A DNA stretch of 64,000 nucleotides from Arcobacteraceae bacterium (GTDB lineage Bacteria; Campylobacterota; Campylobacteria; Campylobacterales; Arcobacteraceae), in assembly GCA_023138835.1 (NCBI GenBank), contig JAGLOP010000001.1:1-64000 (forward strand). Direction: 5' to 3'. Shown here one piece after another: positions 45,086-54,951 of this stretch. Position 1 is the stretch's first letter. Each line of letters opens with the position of its first letter. The translations under genes were made by a program, and so were the position numbers. A model generated the notes under the pieces. That model searched no databases. It was not told where the DNA came from and saw only the letters and a program-made list of their open reading frames with translations.

Positions 45086-46039
45086 TTGCAAATATCATCT
45101 ATAGTTGATATTGTTGGCGGAAATCTTTTAAATACTCCGGCAATATCATTTATCACACAAATCCAAACAAATCCATCAAAAGTGAATGATGGTGATTTAT
45201 TTATAGCAAATTGTCAAGAAGATATTGAATTAGCAATCTCAAATGGTGCATTTGGTATTTTATTTAGTGATGAAATAGAAATTAGTGATAAAGAAATTGC
45301 TTGGATAAAGATTGATGATACTAAAAAATCTTTAGTTAGATTACTTCGATTTATTTTAAGTACAAAAGAGATTAAAAGTTTTTATTGCGATGATATAAGC
45401 TTTGAATTTTTAAATATATTTTCCTCTTCTAATAAAGATATAGTTTTATTAACCAATGATATTCAAAAAGATTTTGAACTATTAAAAAATATTGATAACA
45501 ATAAAATATTATTTTGTACAAATAATAAATATATAACTGCGATTCAACCATCATCTAGTGAATTTACAGTAGATAAATATAAAATCAGTAATCTAACTAT
45601 ACATTCTTTATTTACCACTACATTCTCATATAAAAATGATTTATTTTATAAACTAAAATTACCAAGTATATATATCAATAATTTTTTATCTATTTTAGAA
45701 TTCCTAAAGCGACAAGTGGAAACAAATAAGTTAAAGGATTTTAAATATTTCAGTCCCATTTTTATTAATAAAAATTTTGAAATTATAGATTTTGGTAAGT
45801 CAAATAAATTTATTTTGGCAAGTGATAATATGAATATAATCAAAACTGAAATTGAATTTTTACAATCTTATTATGATTATGCCAAAATTATAATTATCAC
45901 AGAATATAAAAATGATGAAGATTTGTTTAATCAAATGAAACAATATAATTTTAATGCTTTATATATTGTAGGAAAATCTCAAGAAGAGATTAAAACTCTT
46001 CTTTGCAGGTTTAAAAGGAATTCAATAACTCTAATTTAA
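45086..46039 (+). CDS. Mur-ligase N-terminal-like protein of unknown function
   Basis: A 317-aa protein. Its N-terminal third (DIVGGNLLN...NPSKVNDGDLFIANCQEDIELAISNGAFGILF) resembles the UDP-MurNAc-binding domain of MurE/MurF, including the DSRKVxxGDLF-like segment. The ATP-binding GxxGKT loop and the central catalytic residues of Mur ligases are absent, so it is not a normal ligase. The start is TTG, four bases after metG. It may bind peptidoglycan precursors or be a decayed ligase; homology is suggested, not certain. Confidence 0.6.
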   Translation: MQISSIVDIVGGNLLNTPAISFITQIQTNPSKVNDGDLFIANCQEDIELAISNGAFGILFSDEIEISDKEIAWIKIDDTKKSLVRLLRFILSTKEIKSFYCDDISFEFLNIFSSSNKDIVLLTNDIQKDFELLKNIDNNKILFCTNNKYITAIQPSSSEFTVDKYKISNLTIHSLFTTTFSYKNDLFYKLKLPSIYINNFLSILEFLKRQVETNKLKDFKYFSPIFINKNFEIIDFGKSNKFILASDNMNIIKTEIEFLQSYYDYAKIIIITEYKNDEDLFNQMKQYNFNALYIVGKSQEEIKTLLCRFKRNSITLI

Positions 46040-46069
46040 TTTATTGTAGAACCGCTATTACTAAAGAAA

Positions 46070-47116
46070 CTACTCTTCGTTTGTTTTCACTAGTTTTCTT
46101 CTAGCTTTCATTTTAGCAGATGCTAATTTTCTCATATCTTCAGTAGTATCAAGTTCATCCATAATTTCAAGACCAAGTAAAGTTTCAATACAATCTTCAA
46201 GTGTAACAATACCCTCAGTTTGATCATAGCCGTCAGTTACAATTAGCATATGTCCTTTAGATTTTATGAAACTGTTTAAAGCTTTTGATACAGGTATATT
46301 TTCATTAACACTATCAACATTAGCCATAATAGTTTCAATAGTTACATTTGGATCTTTTATAGCATATTTAAAAAGTTTTTTAGTTAATACCATACCTACA
46401 ATATTATCAATACCCTCATCATATACAGGAACTCTTGAGAATTTATAAGTTCTTTCATCATCAAGCAAGTCTTTGATTAAAGTGTCTTTTTGCACTGCAA
46501 AAACCACACTTCTTGGAGTTAAAATATCTTTTAATTTAACCTCTTTAAGTGATAATGTATTTTCAATAATATCTGATTCCATATCATTAATAATACCATC
46601 TTCTTCACTTAAGAGTGTTGTATGAAGTATCTCTTCTCTTGTAACTGTATCATCTTTATTTTTACTTATTTTTTTTGTTACAAAAAGTGTAAATATAATA
46701 ATAGGATATGTAATAAAAATGAATATTTCAATTGTTTTTGCAGCATAAGGAGCCAATTGTTTCCAATAAATTGCACCTATTGTTTTAGGAATTATTTCAG
46801 CAAAAAATAAAATCATAAAAGTTAATGCAATTGAAACAATTAAAACAAAAGTACTATCATTTTCAAATACAATTTGTGCCTGAACACCAATAGCCGTTGC
46901 ACCTAAAGTATTTGCAAAAGTATTTAAAATCAATATTGATGATATTGATTTATCTATATCAATTTTTAGTTTTTTAAGTAATTTACCGGCATTTGGATTG
47001 CGTTTTCCCAATACAGATATATAAGACATATTTGTTGATAAAAGGGTTGATTCCAAAACAGAACATAAGAATGAGATACCAATAACCAGTACAAACAGAA
47101 ATATTAAATATTCCAT
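46070..47116 (-). CDS. CNNM/DUF21-type transporter protein with CBS pair
   Basis: A 348-aa membrane protein. The N-terminal DUF21/CNNM domain has four hydrophobic helices (about residues 1-150, with GATAIGVQAQIVF and FFAEIIPKTIGAIYWKQLAPYAA). A CBS pair follows (about 195-320, PRSVVFAVQKDTLIKDLLDDERTYKFSRVPVYDE and GIVTLEDCIETLLG). Homologues are linked to magnesium efflux. The C-terminal CorC-HlyC domain of longer members is absent. It is convergent with the Mur-like gene. Confidence 0.9.
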   Translation of the reverse strand: MEYLIFLFVLVIGISFLCSVLESTLLSTNMSYISVLGKRNPNAGKLLKKLKIDIDKSISSILILNTFANTLGATAIGVQAQIVFENDSTFVLIVSIALTFMILFFAEIIPKTIGAIYWKQLAPYAAKTIEIFIFITYPIIIFTLFVTKKISKNKDDTVTREEILHTTLLSEEDGIINDMESDIIENTLSLKEVKLKDILTPRSVVFAVQKDTLIKDLLDDERTYKFSRVPVYDEGIDNIVGMVLTKKLFKYAIKDPNVTIETIMANVDSVNENIPVSKALNSFIKSKGHMLIVTDGYDQTEGIVTLEDCIETLLGLEIMDELDTTEDMRKLASAKMKARRKLVKTNEE

Positions 47117-47211
47117 AAAAACTGCCTATTTAAGTTTAAGTATATGGGGGGATGACCGTCCAAATTAAGTGCTCCTTAATGAATTATTGGAAAGATTATA
47201 CCCAATAAATA

Positions 47212-47868
47212 TTAAAAAACACTTCCAAAAGAACTTACAACCTTACCATATATAGTTAAATCATTTTTAGAAATTGTTTGATTTGAAAAAACTTGATTAT
47301 CTGAGATTATATCAAATTGACCATCTGCTCTTTTTTGTATCCTTTTTACAAGTAATCCATCATCTGTATAAATAGCATAAATTCCATCTTTTGAATAATG
47401 ATTTTTAGAAACATCGACAAATATTATATCTCCATCATTTAAAGATGGTTCCATACTTTCCCCTGTAACATTTATAGCTTCAATTGTTTTTACCATATCT
47501 TTTCCACCCATCATTTTAACAAAATAATCAGGAATATTTAGTTTTTCAAAATCTTCAGCTTCCAAAGAACCTCCCCCTCCGGCGCTCATAGCAATACCAG
47601 GATAATATCGTATCCAATATTTATCTGTACTATCTACTAAACTACTGGGGTCTTGACCGTATAAAAGCCAATTTATTGAAATTTTCTTTAATGCACAAAA
47701 ATCCAAAACACTTGAAAATGGTATTTTATTTCGTGTTTTCATAGTTGCAAAATTTGCCTGCGATATTTCCAAAGCAGTAGCCACATCTTTATCAAAGATT
47801 TTTCCATCATCTTTTTGTGCACCTATTACATCTTTTAACTTTTCAATAATATCATATACTTGTAACAT
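47212..47868 (-). CDS. CI/LexA-type self-cleaving repressor (HTH + S24 peptidase)
   Basis: A 218-aa regulator. Residues 1-75 are a phage CI-type HTH (KDVATALEISQANFATMKTRNKIP...ISINWLLYGQD). The S24 domain has a cleavage-type Ala96-Gly97 (MSAGGGG), catalytic Ser138 in GESMEPSLNDGD and Lys175 in LLVKRIQ, so RecA-stimulated self-cleavage is expected. No phage genes surround it. Its promoter region contains TATGTCAA half-sites also found in the palindrome before recA. Autoregulation and recA control are therefore inferred. GGAGAAAGAA precedes the ATG. Confidence 0.9.
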   Translation of the reverse strand: MLQVYDIIEKLKDVIGAQKDDGKIFDKDVATALEISQANFATMKTRNKIPFSSVLDFCALKKISINWLLYGQDPSSLVDSTDKYWIRYYPGIAMSAGGGGSLEAEDFEKLNIPDYFVKMMGGKDMVKTIEAINVTGESMEPSLNDGDIIFVDVSKNHYSKDGIYAIYTDDGLLVKRIQKRADGQFDIISDNQVFSNQTISKNDLTIYGKVVSSFGSVF

Positions 47869-47889
47869 TTCTTTCTCCTAAATGAATAT

Positions 47890-47960
47890 TTGACATATTA
47901 TATCATAAAAACATTACAATTTGACATATTTTTTAATATTTTCTAAAAGATATGTCATAC
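47890..47960. promoter_or_regulatory. Three TGACATA/TATGTCA sites in the repressor/micro-ORF intergenic region
   Basis: TTGACATAT occurs at 47890-47898 and 47921-47929, and TATGTCATAC at 47951-47960. The first overlaps a minus-strand TATAAT (-10 of the repressor gene). The second lies in CAATTTGACATA, identical over 12 bases to the recA palindrome. The third lies 40 bases before the divergent micro-ORF. Confidence 0.6.
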
Positions 47961-47991
47961 TTCTTAAAATTATTTATAAAAAGGATGAGAA

Positions 47992-48087
47992 ATGTATATT
48001 CAAGTACAAAAGTTTAGTTCTAAGGTTATTGCATTTTGTTACAAAATAGATGATATGGCATATAAAATTGGAAAGGTAATTTTATAA
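47992..48087 (+). CDS. 31-aa micro-ORF divergent from the repressor
   Basis: ATG is preceded by AAAAAGGATGAG, one of the best ribosome-binding sites in the window. The peptide (MYIQVQKFSSKVIAFCYKID then DMAYKIGKVIL) is small, basic and amphipathic. Its position, divergent from a self-cleaving repressor and behind repressor-type sites, recalls SOS-induced small proteins. Not recognised; it could also be fortuitous. The remaining 48088-48251 shows nothing beyond AT-rich spacer. Confidence 0.45.
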   Translation: MYIQVQKFSSKVIAFCYKIDDMAYKIGKVIL

Positions 48088-48251
48088 ATCAAAACTTCGT
48101 CGTGTGTAACAAAATGTATTACTAAAATAAATTTATAAATTTGATGGACTTTATTATTCAAATAAATATTTACTAAAGCATTATTAATATAAAATAGCGA
48201 AATTGTAATTTTTAATGGCTATAGTCATTATTAGGATATGGAGCAATATAT

Positions 48252-48506
48252 ATGGAAGTAAATTTAGTAGGTGAAGCCTTAAAGTTTATGGCACTAGGAA
48301 TGGGAATTGTATTTACATTTCTGGTAATTATGATATTTGCATTAAAAGCACAAGCGGCTATTATTGCTAAATATTTCGCAGAGGAACCAAAAAGTTCTTC
48401 AACCTCAAATGAGTGGAAACCCAAACCCACCGATAATAAAAATGTAATTGCAGCAATAACAGCAGCAATTTTACATCATAATCAAGAAACTAATAACAAA
48501 GGTTAA
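48252..48506 (+). CDS. oadG: Oxaloacetate decarboxylase gamma-like subunit
   Basis: An 84-aa protein with one N-terminal membrane helix (ALKFMALGMGIVFTFLVIMIFALKAQ) and a charged C-terminal tail, ending NVIAAITAAILHHNQETNNKG. This is the typical gamma subunit, which holds the alpha and beta subunits of the sodium-pumping decarboxylase together. It starts the oadG-oadA-oadB run, six bases before oadA. Assignment rests on topology and position. Confidence 0.85.
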   Translation: MEVNLVGEALKFMALGMGIVFTFLVIMIFALKAQAAIIAKYFAEEPKSSSTSNEWKPKPTDNKNVIAAITAAILHHNQETNNKG

Positions 48507-48511
48507 TAATA

Positions 48512-50320
48512 ATGTCAAAAAAATTTATTGATATAATGGATACAACTTTCAGGGATGGATTTCAATCTGTTTTTGGCGGTCGTGTTCTTATGGAAGATTT
48601 CATGCCGGCTGTTGAAGCTGCAAGGGAAGCTGGTATTACTCACTATGAATTTGGTGGAGGGGCTAGATTTCAATCATTATACTTCTATTTACAAGAAGAT
48701 GCTTTTAAGATGATGGATAAATTTAGGGCAATAGTTGGTCCAGATGCAAACTTACAAACTTTGGCAAGAGGTATAAATACGGTTATGTTAGATACCGGTA
48801 GTCGTGAACTTGTTGATATGCATGCCAAGATGTTTGCAAAGCATAGTACTACAACTATCAGAAACTTTGATGCTTTAAATGATGTTCAAAATCTTGAATA
48901 TTCTGCTCAATGTATCAAAAATCATGGTTTAAAACATGAGGTTGTTGTAACAATGATGGATTTACCGCCAGGTTGTACCGGAGCACACGATGTTGCATTT
49001 TATGAAAAAACTTTAAGAGGTATTTTGGATAGTGGTCTTCCATTTGACAGTGTATGTTTTAAAGATGCAAGTGGTACTGCAAACCCAACTAAAATTTTTG
49101 AAACTATAACAATGGCTAGAAAATTACTTGGAAATGATGTACACATTCGTCTTCATACTCATGAAACAGCCGGTGTATCAGTTGCAGCATATTTAGCAGC
49201 ACTTGAAGCTGGAGCTGATGGTATTGATTTAGCTGCATCACCGGTAAGTGGAGGAACATCTCAACCTGATATTTTAACTATGTTACACGCTACTAAAGGT
49301 AGTAAATTTGATCTTGGTGGATTAGAAATTGGTAAAATTTTAAAATATGAAGAAGTTTTAAAAGATCAGTTAAAAGATTATTTTATACCGCCGGAAGCTA
49401 CACAAGTCTCACCTCTTATTCCATTCTCACCTATGCCGGGCGGTGCATTAACTGCTAATACTCAAATGATGAGAGACAGTGGAACTTTAGATAAATTTCC
49501 AGAAGTTATTAAAGCTATGCAAGAGGTTGTTGAAAAAGGTGGATACGGTACATCTGTAACTCCAGTTTCTCAATTTTACTGGCAGCAGGCTTATGCAAAT
49601 GTTATGTTTGGACCATGGAAGCAAATTGCTCCAGGTTATGGAAAAATGGTACTTGGGTACTTTGGAAAAACACCGGTTGAACCAGATGCAGATGTTGTTA
49701 AACTAGCAAGCGAAAAATTAAAACTTGAACCAACAAAGAGAAATCCTCTTGATATTGCAGATGAAGATGTTAAAAAATCAATTGCAGCATGGAAAGAAAG
49801 ATTAGAAATTGAAGAATTAGAAGTAACAGAAGAAAATATTTTTATTGCTGCTGCTTGTGATGAAAAAGGTATAGCATTCTTAAAAGGTGAATCACCTTTA
49901 AATGTTAGAAAAATAAGTGATGCAGAAAATACAGATGAAAAAGAAGGAAATAATAAAATGGCAGATGGAAACTATACAGTAGTAGTTGATGGACAAAAAT
50001 TCAGTGTACAAGTAGCCCAGGGTGACGCAGATATTCAAGTTGCTCCAGTAGCAGCAACACCAGCTGCACAAACTGCTCCGGCGGCAGCTCCAGCTCCAAG
50101 TGGTTCTGGTACTGAAGTAGGTGCTAATGTTAATGGTAATGTTTGGAAAATATTAGTAAATGTTGGTGACAAGGTTGAAGAAGGTCAAGTAGTTGCAATT
50201 TTAGAAGCGATGAAAATGGAAATTGATATTGAGGCACCATGTGCAGGAACTGTTACAGCAGTTACAGTTAAGCAAAATGATGCTGTTGAAGAAGGTCAAA
50301 CTATAGTCGTAATCGGCTAA
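48512..50320 (+). CDS. oadA: Oxaloacetate decarboxylase alpha / pyruvate carboxylase B subunit (biotin-dependent)
   Basis: A 602-aa protein with a carboxyltransferase barrel (DTTFRDGFQSVFGGRV, FKDASGTANPTKI, HETAGVSVAAYLAALEAGADGIDLA) followed by the conserved PYC_OADA domain, an Ala/Pro linker and a C-terminal biotinyl domain with EAMKMEI, where the Lys is biotinylated. With OadB and OadG it should decarboxylate oxaloacetate and pump Na+. The same protein can serve as PycB with a separate PycA, so direction of flux is open. An internal LysAla-rich acidic segment precedes the linker. Confidence 0.93.
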   Translation: MSKKFIDIMDTTFRDGFQSVFGGRVLMEDFMPAVEAAREAGITHYEFGGGARFQSLYFYLQEDAFKMMDKFRAIVGPDANLQTLARGINTVMLDTGSRELVDMHAKMFAKHSTTTIRNFDALNDVQNLEYSAQCIKNHGLKHEVVVTMMDLPPGCTGAHDVAFYEKTLRGILDSGLPFDSVCFKDASGTANPTKIFETITMARKLLGNDVHIRLHTHETAGVSVAAYLAALEAGADGIDLAASPVSGGTSQPDILTMLHATKGSKFDLGGLEIGKILKYEEVLKDQLKDYFIPPEATQVSPLIPFSPMPGGALTANTQMMRDSGTLDKFPEVIKAMQEVVEKGGYGTSVTPVSQFYWQQAYANVMFGPWKQIAPGYGKMVLGYFGKTPVEPDADVVKLASEKLKLEPTKRNPLDIADEDVKKSIAAWKERLEIEELEVTEENIFIAAACDEKGIAFLKGESPLNVRKISDAENTDEKEGNNKMADGNYTVVVDGQKFSVQVAQGDADIQVAPVAATPAAQTAPAAAPAPSGSGTEVGANVNGNVWKILVNVGDKVEEGQVVAILEAMKMEIDIEAPCAGTVTAVTVKQNDAVEEGQTIVVIG

Positions 50321-50350
50321 TTAATATAAACATTTATGTTGGAGAAATCA

Positions 50351-51664
50351 ATGAATAAAAAAATCATTGCCTCAGTGCTAATTATGATTTTAGGTATTTT
50401 CAGTGTTACTGCATTTGCTAGTGGTGCTGAAGTACAAACAGAAAAAAAAGAGTATCAATCAAAAACTTTGGGTGAACTGGCACAGTCATTTTATGCAACA
50501 ACAGGTATCAAAGCTCTTTTTAGTCCTAGTGATGATGTAATGACATCAGAAGCACATAGTGAAGATGCAAGACCTATGACAACATTTGAGCAAACATGGG
50601 GAAGACTTATTATGTTCCTTATTGTTTTTATTTTATTTTATCTAGCTATTGCTAAGGGATTTGAGCCGTTGCTTCTTTTACCTATTGCATTTGGTGGATT
50701 ATTGGCCAACATCCCATTAGCAGGAATAGGTGAAGAAAATGGTATGCTTGGTATTATTTATAATATGGGTATTGCAAATGGATTTTTTCCACTTCTTATT
50801 TTTATGGGAGTAGGTGCTATGACTGATTTTGGTCCACTTCTAGCAAATCCTAAAACAGCAATACTTGGTGGTGCTGCTCAGTTTGGGATTTTTGGTTCTT
50901 TGGTTGGTGCTGTTGTGATTGGATTTGATATACAAGATGCTAGTGCAATATCTATAATTGGTGGAGCTGATGGTCCTACTTCTATTTTTATTGCAAATGC
51001 ATTAGCTCCACATTTATTGGGTGCAATAGCAGTTGCAGCATATAGTTATATGGCTTTAGTTCCAGTAATTCAACCTCCAATTATGAAAGCACTTACAACA
51101 GAAGCTGAAAGAAAGATTAAAATGCCAGCTCTTCGAAAAGTACATAGATTAGAAAAATTATTTTTACCTATCTTAATACTTATGATGGCTATTTTATTTT
51201 TACCTGAATCTACTCCATTAATTGGAGCATTTGCATTTGGTAACTTTGCAAAACAATCTGGTGTGGTAGATAGATTAAGTGATACTATGCAAAATTCACT
51301 TATCAATATAGTTACTATATTTTTAGGCTTAGGAGTTGGAAGCAAGTTAGCTGCTGATAAATTTTTGGTATTAGATACTATGGGAATTATGATAATTGGT
51401 CTTATTGCATTTAGTGTTGGAACTGCAACTGGGGTTCTAATGGCTAAATTAATGAATAAATTTAGTTCTAAAGAGGGTCAAATCAATCCACTAATTGGAG
51501 CTGCTGGAGTTTCAGCTGTTCCCATGGCAGCAAGAGTTGTAAGTAAAGTTGGTCAAGAATATGATAAATCAAATATTCTTTTAATGCATGCAATGGGTCC
51601 AAATGTTGCAGGTGTAATTGGTTCAGCAGTTGCAGCTGGTGTACTGTTGTCAATCTTTAAATAA
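50351..51664 (+). CDS. oadB: Oxaloacetate decarboxylase beta subunit (Na+ pump)
   Basis: A 437-aa multi-spanning membrane protein that couples decarboxylation of carboxybiotin to sodium export. Family motifs [46 protein letters not shown] and the C-terminal [18 protein letters not shown]...[12 protein letters not shown] are all present. A signal-like first helix precedes a ~70-residue extra segment. The ATG at 50351 has GGAGAAATCA upstream, so an ATG at 50336 is not used here. Confidence 0.95.
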   Translation: MNKKIIASVLIMILGIFSVTAFASGAEVQTEKKEYQSKTLGELAQSFYATTGIKALFSPSDDVMTSEAHSEDARPMTTFEQTWGRLIMFLIVFILFYLAIAKGFEPLLLLPIAFGGLLANIPLAGIGEENGMLGIIYNMGIANGFFPLLIFMGVGAMTDFGPLLANPKTAILGGAAQFGIFGSLVGAVVIGFDIQDASAISIIGGADGPTSIFIANALAPHLLGAIAVAAYSYMALVPVIQPPIMKALTTEAERKIKMPALRKVHRLEKLFLPILILMMAILFLPESTPLIGAFAFGNFAKQSGVVDRLSDTMQNSLINIVTIFLGLGVGSKLAADKFLVLDTMGIMIIGLIAFSVGTATGVLMAKLMNKFSSKEGQINPLIGAAGVSAVPMAARVVSKVGQEYDKSNILLMHAMGPNVAGVIGSAVAAGVLLSIFK

Positions 51665-51683
51665 AAATTAGGAAAAAATATAA

Positions 51684-53261
51684 ATGTCTGATATTAAAAA
51701 CGAACTGTGCTTAAAAAATGTAGGTCAAGTCTATAGAAATCTTGATGTTGATACTTTAATGGATCATGCAGTTGAAAATGAAGGTGCAAGAATTAGTTCT
51801 TCAGGTGCATTGATGATAGATACAGGTATATTTACCGGTCGTAGTCCAAAAGATAAATATTTTGTAAATCAAGAGCCATCTAATAAATATATCGCTTGGG
51901 GTGATGTAAATAAACCTATTTCAAAAGAAATTTATGAAGATTTACTTTTAAATGGTAAGTCACAATTAAATGGAAAAGACTTATATGTTACAGATGTATA
52001 TTGTGGTGCTAGTAAAAACAGTAGAAAATCGATTAGATTTATCACTGAAATTGCATGGCAATCTCATTTTATACAAAATATGTTTTTAATACCTTCAAAA
52101 GATGAACTAGAAAATTTTGAACCTGAGTTTATGGTATACAATGCTTGTAAAACAACCAATGGAAATCACAAAGAACAAAACTTAAATTCTGAAGTGTTTG
52201 TTGCATTTGATGTAGAGGAAAACGAAGCTGTAATCGGTGGTACATGGTATGCCGGTGAGATGAAAAAAGGTATTTTTTCTATGATGAACTATTGGCTGCC
52301 ATTAGAAAACAAACTTCCTATGCATTGTTCTGCAAATGTAGGAAAAGACGGTGATACAGCACTTTTCTTTGGATTATCAGGAACTGGTAAAACAACACTT
52401 TCAACCGATCCAAACAGAGCATTGATAGGTGATGATGAACATGGCTGGGATGATAATGGTGTATTTAACTTCGAAGGTGGTTGTTACGCAAAAGTTATCA
52501 ACCTTGATCCAAAGTCTGAGCCTGAAATTTTTGCGGCTATTAGAAAAGGTGCTATTTTAGAAAATGTAGTAGCTGATGGTGAAGGTACTGTAGACTATAC
52601 TGATGGCAGTAAAACTGAAAATACCAGAGTTTCATATCCAATTCATCATATAGATAATATCCAAGAAGGAAGTATTGCAGGTCATCCTACAAATATAATT
52701 TTCTTAAGTGCTGATGCATTTGGTGTATTGCCTCCTGTTTCAAAACTTACTAAAGAGCAAGCCATGTATTACTTTTTAAGTGGTTATACTGCAAAAGTTG
52801 CCGGAACTGAAAGAGGAATTACAGAACCTACTGCTACATTTAGTGCATGTTTTGGTGAAGCATTTTTACCATTACATCCAACTGATTATGCAAAACTTCT
52901 TGGTGAAAAGATTGATAAACATAATGTAAATGTATATCTTGTAAATACAGGATGGACTGGTGGTGCTTATGGTACTGGAAAAAGAATGAGTATTAAAAAT
53001 ACAAGAGCTTGTATCAATGGTATTTTAGATGGTAAAATAAATGATAGTGAATTTGAAACATTACCTATATTTAATTTATCTATTCCAAAAACTCTTGATG
53101 GTGTAGATACTGAAGTATTAAATCCAAGAAATACTTGGGAAGATAAAGCATCTTATGATGCAGCTTCTCATAAACTAGCTGGTATGTATAGAGAAAATTT
53201 CAAAAAATACTTAACCAATAATAGTGATTTTGATTTTACTTCTGCTGGACCGGAAGCATAA
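51684..53261 (+). CDS. pckA: Phosphoenolpyruvate carboxykinase (ATP)
   Basis: Converts oxaloacetate and ATP to PEP and CO2. The 525-aa protein has the substrate motif [12 protein letters not shown], the P-loop [11 protein letters not shown], metal-site DDEHGWDD and the [14 protein letters not shown] and [13 protein letters not shown] motifs. It lies 19 bp after oadB, so oxaloacetate handling is grouped in one transcription unit: decarboxylation with Na+ export or conversion to PEP for gluconeogenesis. Confidence 0.97.
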   Translation: MSDIKNELCLKNVGQVYRNLDVDTLMDHAVENEGARISSSGALMIDTGIFTGRSPKDKYFVNQEPSNKYIAWGDVNKPISKEIYEDLLLNGKSQLNGKDLYVTDVYCGASKNSRKSIRFITEIAWQSHFIQNMFLIPSKDELENFEPEFMVYNACKTTNGNHKEQNLNSEVFVAFDVEENEAVIGGTWYAGEMKKGIFSMMNYWLPLENKLPMHCSANVGKDGDTALFFGLSGTGKTTLSTDPNRALIGDDEHGWDDNGVFNFEGGCYAKVINLDPKSEPEIFAAIRKGAILENVVADGEGTVDYTDGSKTENTRVSYPIHHIDNIQEGSIAGHPTNIIFLSADAFGVLPPVSKLTKEQAMYYFLSGYTAKVAGTERGITEPTATFSACFGEAFLPLHPTDYAKLLGEKIDKHNVNVYLVNTGWTGGAYGTGKRMSIKNTRACINGILDGKINDSEFETLPIFNLSIPKTLDGVDTEVLNPRNTWEDKASYDAASHKLAGMYRENFKKYLTNNSDFDFTSAGPEA

Positions 53262-53285
53262 GTTAAATTAGATAACTGAAATAAA

Positions 53286-53774
53286 GTGTTAATTAATGAA
53301 TTTTTATCAGATATTGAGAAGAGCTGTAGTCATATAGCTCTTCTTTGTGTCAAACATATACTAAATAAAGTATATAAAGATATAGATACAGTAAATGATC
53401 AAAAATTAAAAGAGCTTTTCTCAAATTATAACAATTACAATAAATATTTAAACGACTATGCAGGTACAATTTATAATAAACACTCTTCAAGTGTAAACAA
53501 TGTATATATTGAAATGTGTAAATTTTTAGATATAGATATAGATAATCAATACACACTAGAACATGTGATAATAAAACTTGAAAAACAAGAACCGGCGGTT
53601 ATTTTAAACTTACTGGATGATGATATTAAAATGATGACAATAGAAAACTTTGAAGAAAAATTAAACTCTATTTTATCATCTAAATATTATAACAACAATA
53701 AAAGTCAATTTCAGTCCAGAGTTGATAAGTTATCTAAAAACTTATCCTTAGTAAAAAAAGCTTTACAGCTATAA
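53286..53774 (+). CDS. Hypothetical protein after pckA
   Basis: A 162-aa, Asn/Lys/Tyr-rich, mostly helical protein starting at GTG, 24 bp after pckA. No signal peptide, membrane segment or motif is visible, and I do not recognise a family. It ends at a terminator, so it is the last gene of the oad-pckA run. Confidence 0.65.
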   Translation: MLINEFLSDIEKSCSHIALLCVKHILNKVYKDIDTVNDQKLKELFSNYNNYNKYLNDYAGTIYNKHSSSVNNVYIEMCKFLDIDIDNQYTLEHVIIKLEKQEPAVILNLLDDDIKMMTIENFEEKLNSILSSKYYNNNKSQFQSRVDKLSKNLSLVKKALQL

Positions 53775-53779
53775 AAGAG

Positions 53780-53806
53780 ATAGAGAGTCAATTACCCCTC
53801 TATTTT
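53780..53806. terminator. Terminator between pckA-side gene and ribBA
   Basis: Stem ATAGAG/CTCTAT with a 12-base loop followed by TTTT on the plus strand. It overlaps the last ribBA codons on the other strand and may act both ways. Confidence 0.55.
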
Positions 53807-54823
53807 TATCTCATCTTTAATTTTTAATCCAAATCCGGCAATACCAACAAAAGAGTGTTTACCACCAATTGTAAGAAGATTTATCTCTTCAATTCCTAAT
53901 TTATTTAAAATTTGTGCTCCAACTCCAAAATCTTTCATATTCTCAGTTTTTTCATCATGATTTTGTAAAAAAATCAAAACACCACTGTTTTCTTGTAAAT
54001 AACTAATAGCTTTCAGCATAGATTGAAGTTGATTATCATTTAAAAATAAATTTATATCAGGTTCTACAGTGTGAAACTTAACTGCTGATATAGATTGAAT
54101 ATCTCCAAACTGAATTATTGTATGCTGACTTCCTAGATGGTCTTCAAAAATTTTACGAGTTACCTCTGTATTAAAAAAAGTATCTTTTATACTTGAAATT
54201 TCTTTTACTAGCGATTCATGAGCCAATCTATACTCAACTAAATCAGAGATATAAACTTGTACCATATCATGCTTTTGTGCAAATATATCAAGATCATCTC
54301 TTCGTGCCATTGTTCCATCTTCTTTCATAATTTCACAAATTACCGATTCACCTGTAAGACCTGCTAATCTACATAAATCAACACTTCCTTCTGTATGACC
54401 GGTACGAACTAAAACACCACCGTCTTTTGCAATTAAAGGAAAAATATGTCCTGGTTTTACAAGTTCAGTAACATTACTTACAGGATTTGCAAGTATTCTA
54501 ATAGTATCATCTCTCTCACCGGCACTTATTCCGGTACTAGCTTTTGCACAATCAACGGAAACAGTAAATGCTGTTTCATAAGATGAAGTATTTGATGCTA
54601 CCATAGGATTAAGGTCAAGTCTATTAGCAGTTTCTTTTGGCACTGCAACACAAATAAGTCCTTTTGCATGTGTTGCCATGAAGTTTACATGCTGAGCAGT
54701 ACTTAAAGCTGCTGAATAAACTAAATCACCCTCATTTTCTCTATCTTCATCATCAAGCATGATGACCATTTTGCCTTTTTTAATCTCTTCAATTGCATCT
54801 TTTACTCTTTGTATTGCTGACAT
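53792..54823 (-). CDS. ribB: 3,4-dihydroxy-2-butanone 4-phosphate synthase with degenerate RibA domain
   Basis: The 343-aa protein starts at the ATG at 54823, just after AAGAGAAAAT. The N-terminal RibB domain is intact: DDEDRENEGDL, ATHAKGLICVA, STGISAGERD and RTGHTEGSVDLCRLAG. It makes dihydroxybutanone phosphate for riboflavin. The C-terminal half aligns with GTP cyclohydrolase II only loosely and lacks the three zinc Cys (CLTGD...CDC), so it should not have that activity. A separate RibA is expected elsewhere, as in Helicobacter and Campylobacter. Confidence 0.9.
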   Translation of the reverse strand: MSAIQRVKDAIEEIKKGKMVIMLDDEDRENEGDLVYSAALSTAQHVNFMATHAKGLICVAVPKETANRLDLNPMVASNTSSYETAFTVSVDCAKASTGISAGERDDTIRILANPVSNVTELVKPGHIFPLIAKDGGVLVRTGHTEGSVDLCRLAGLTGESVICEIMKEDGTMARRDDLDIFAQKHDMVQVYISDLVEYRLAHESLVKEISSIKDTFFNTEVTRKIFEDHLGSQHTIIQFGDIQSISAVKFHTVEPDINLFLNDNQLQSMLKAISYLQENSGVLIFLQNHDEKTENMKDFGVGAQILNKLGIEEINLLTIGGKHSFVGIAGFGLKIKDEIKIEG

Positions 54824-54951
54824 ATTTTCTCTTTTAGTATTTTTTTCGTATTTTATCCAAATCAATGCATGTTTCTACTTAATTTAATAAATTACTTCCA
54901 CTATTATCTACTACTGCAAATACTCAACTTCTTTTAGATATAATCATAATT

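Noticed and set aside
54812-54826. TGACATATTTT resembling the recA/repressor motif at the ribB start
   Set aside because: It lies across the start codon of ribB (ATG TCA on the other strand) as a lone half-site; most likely chance.
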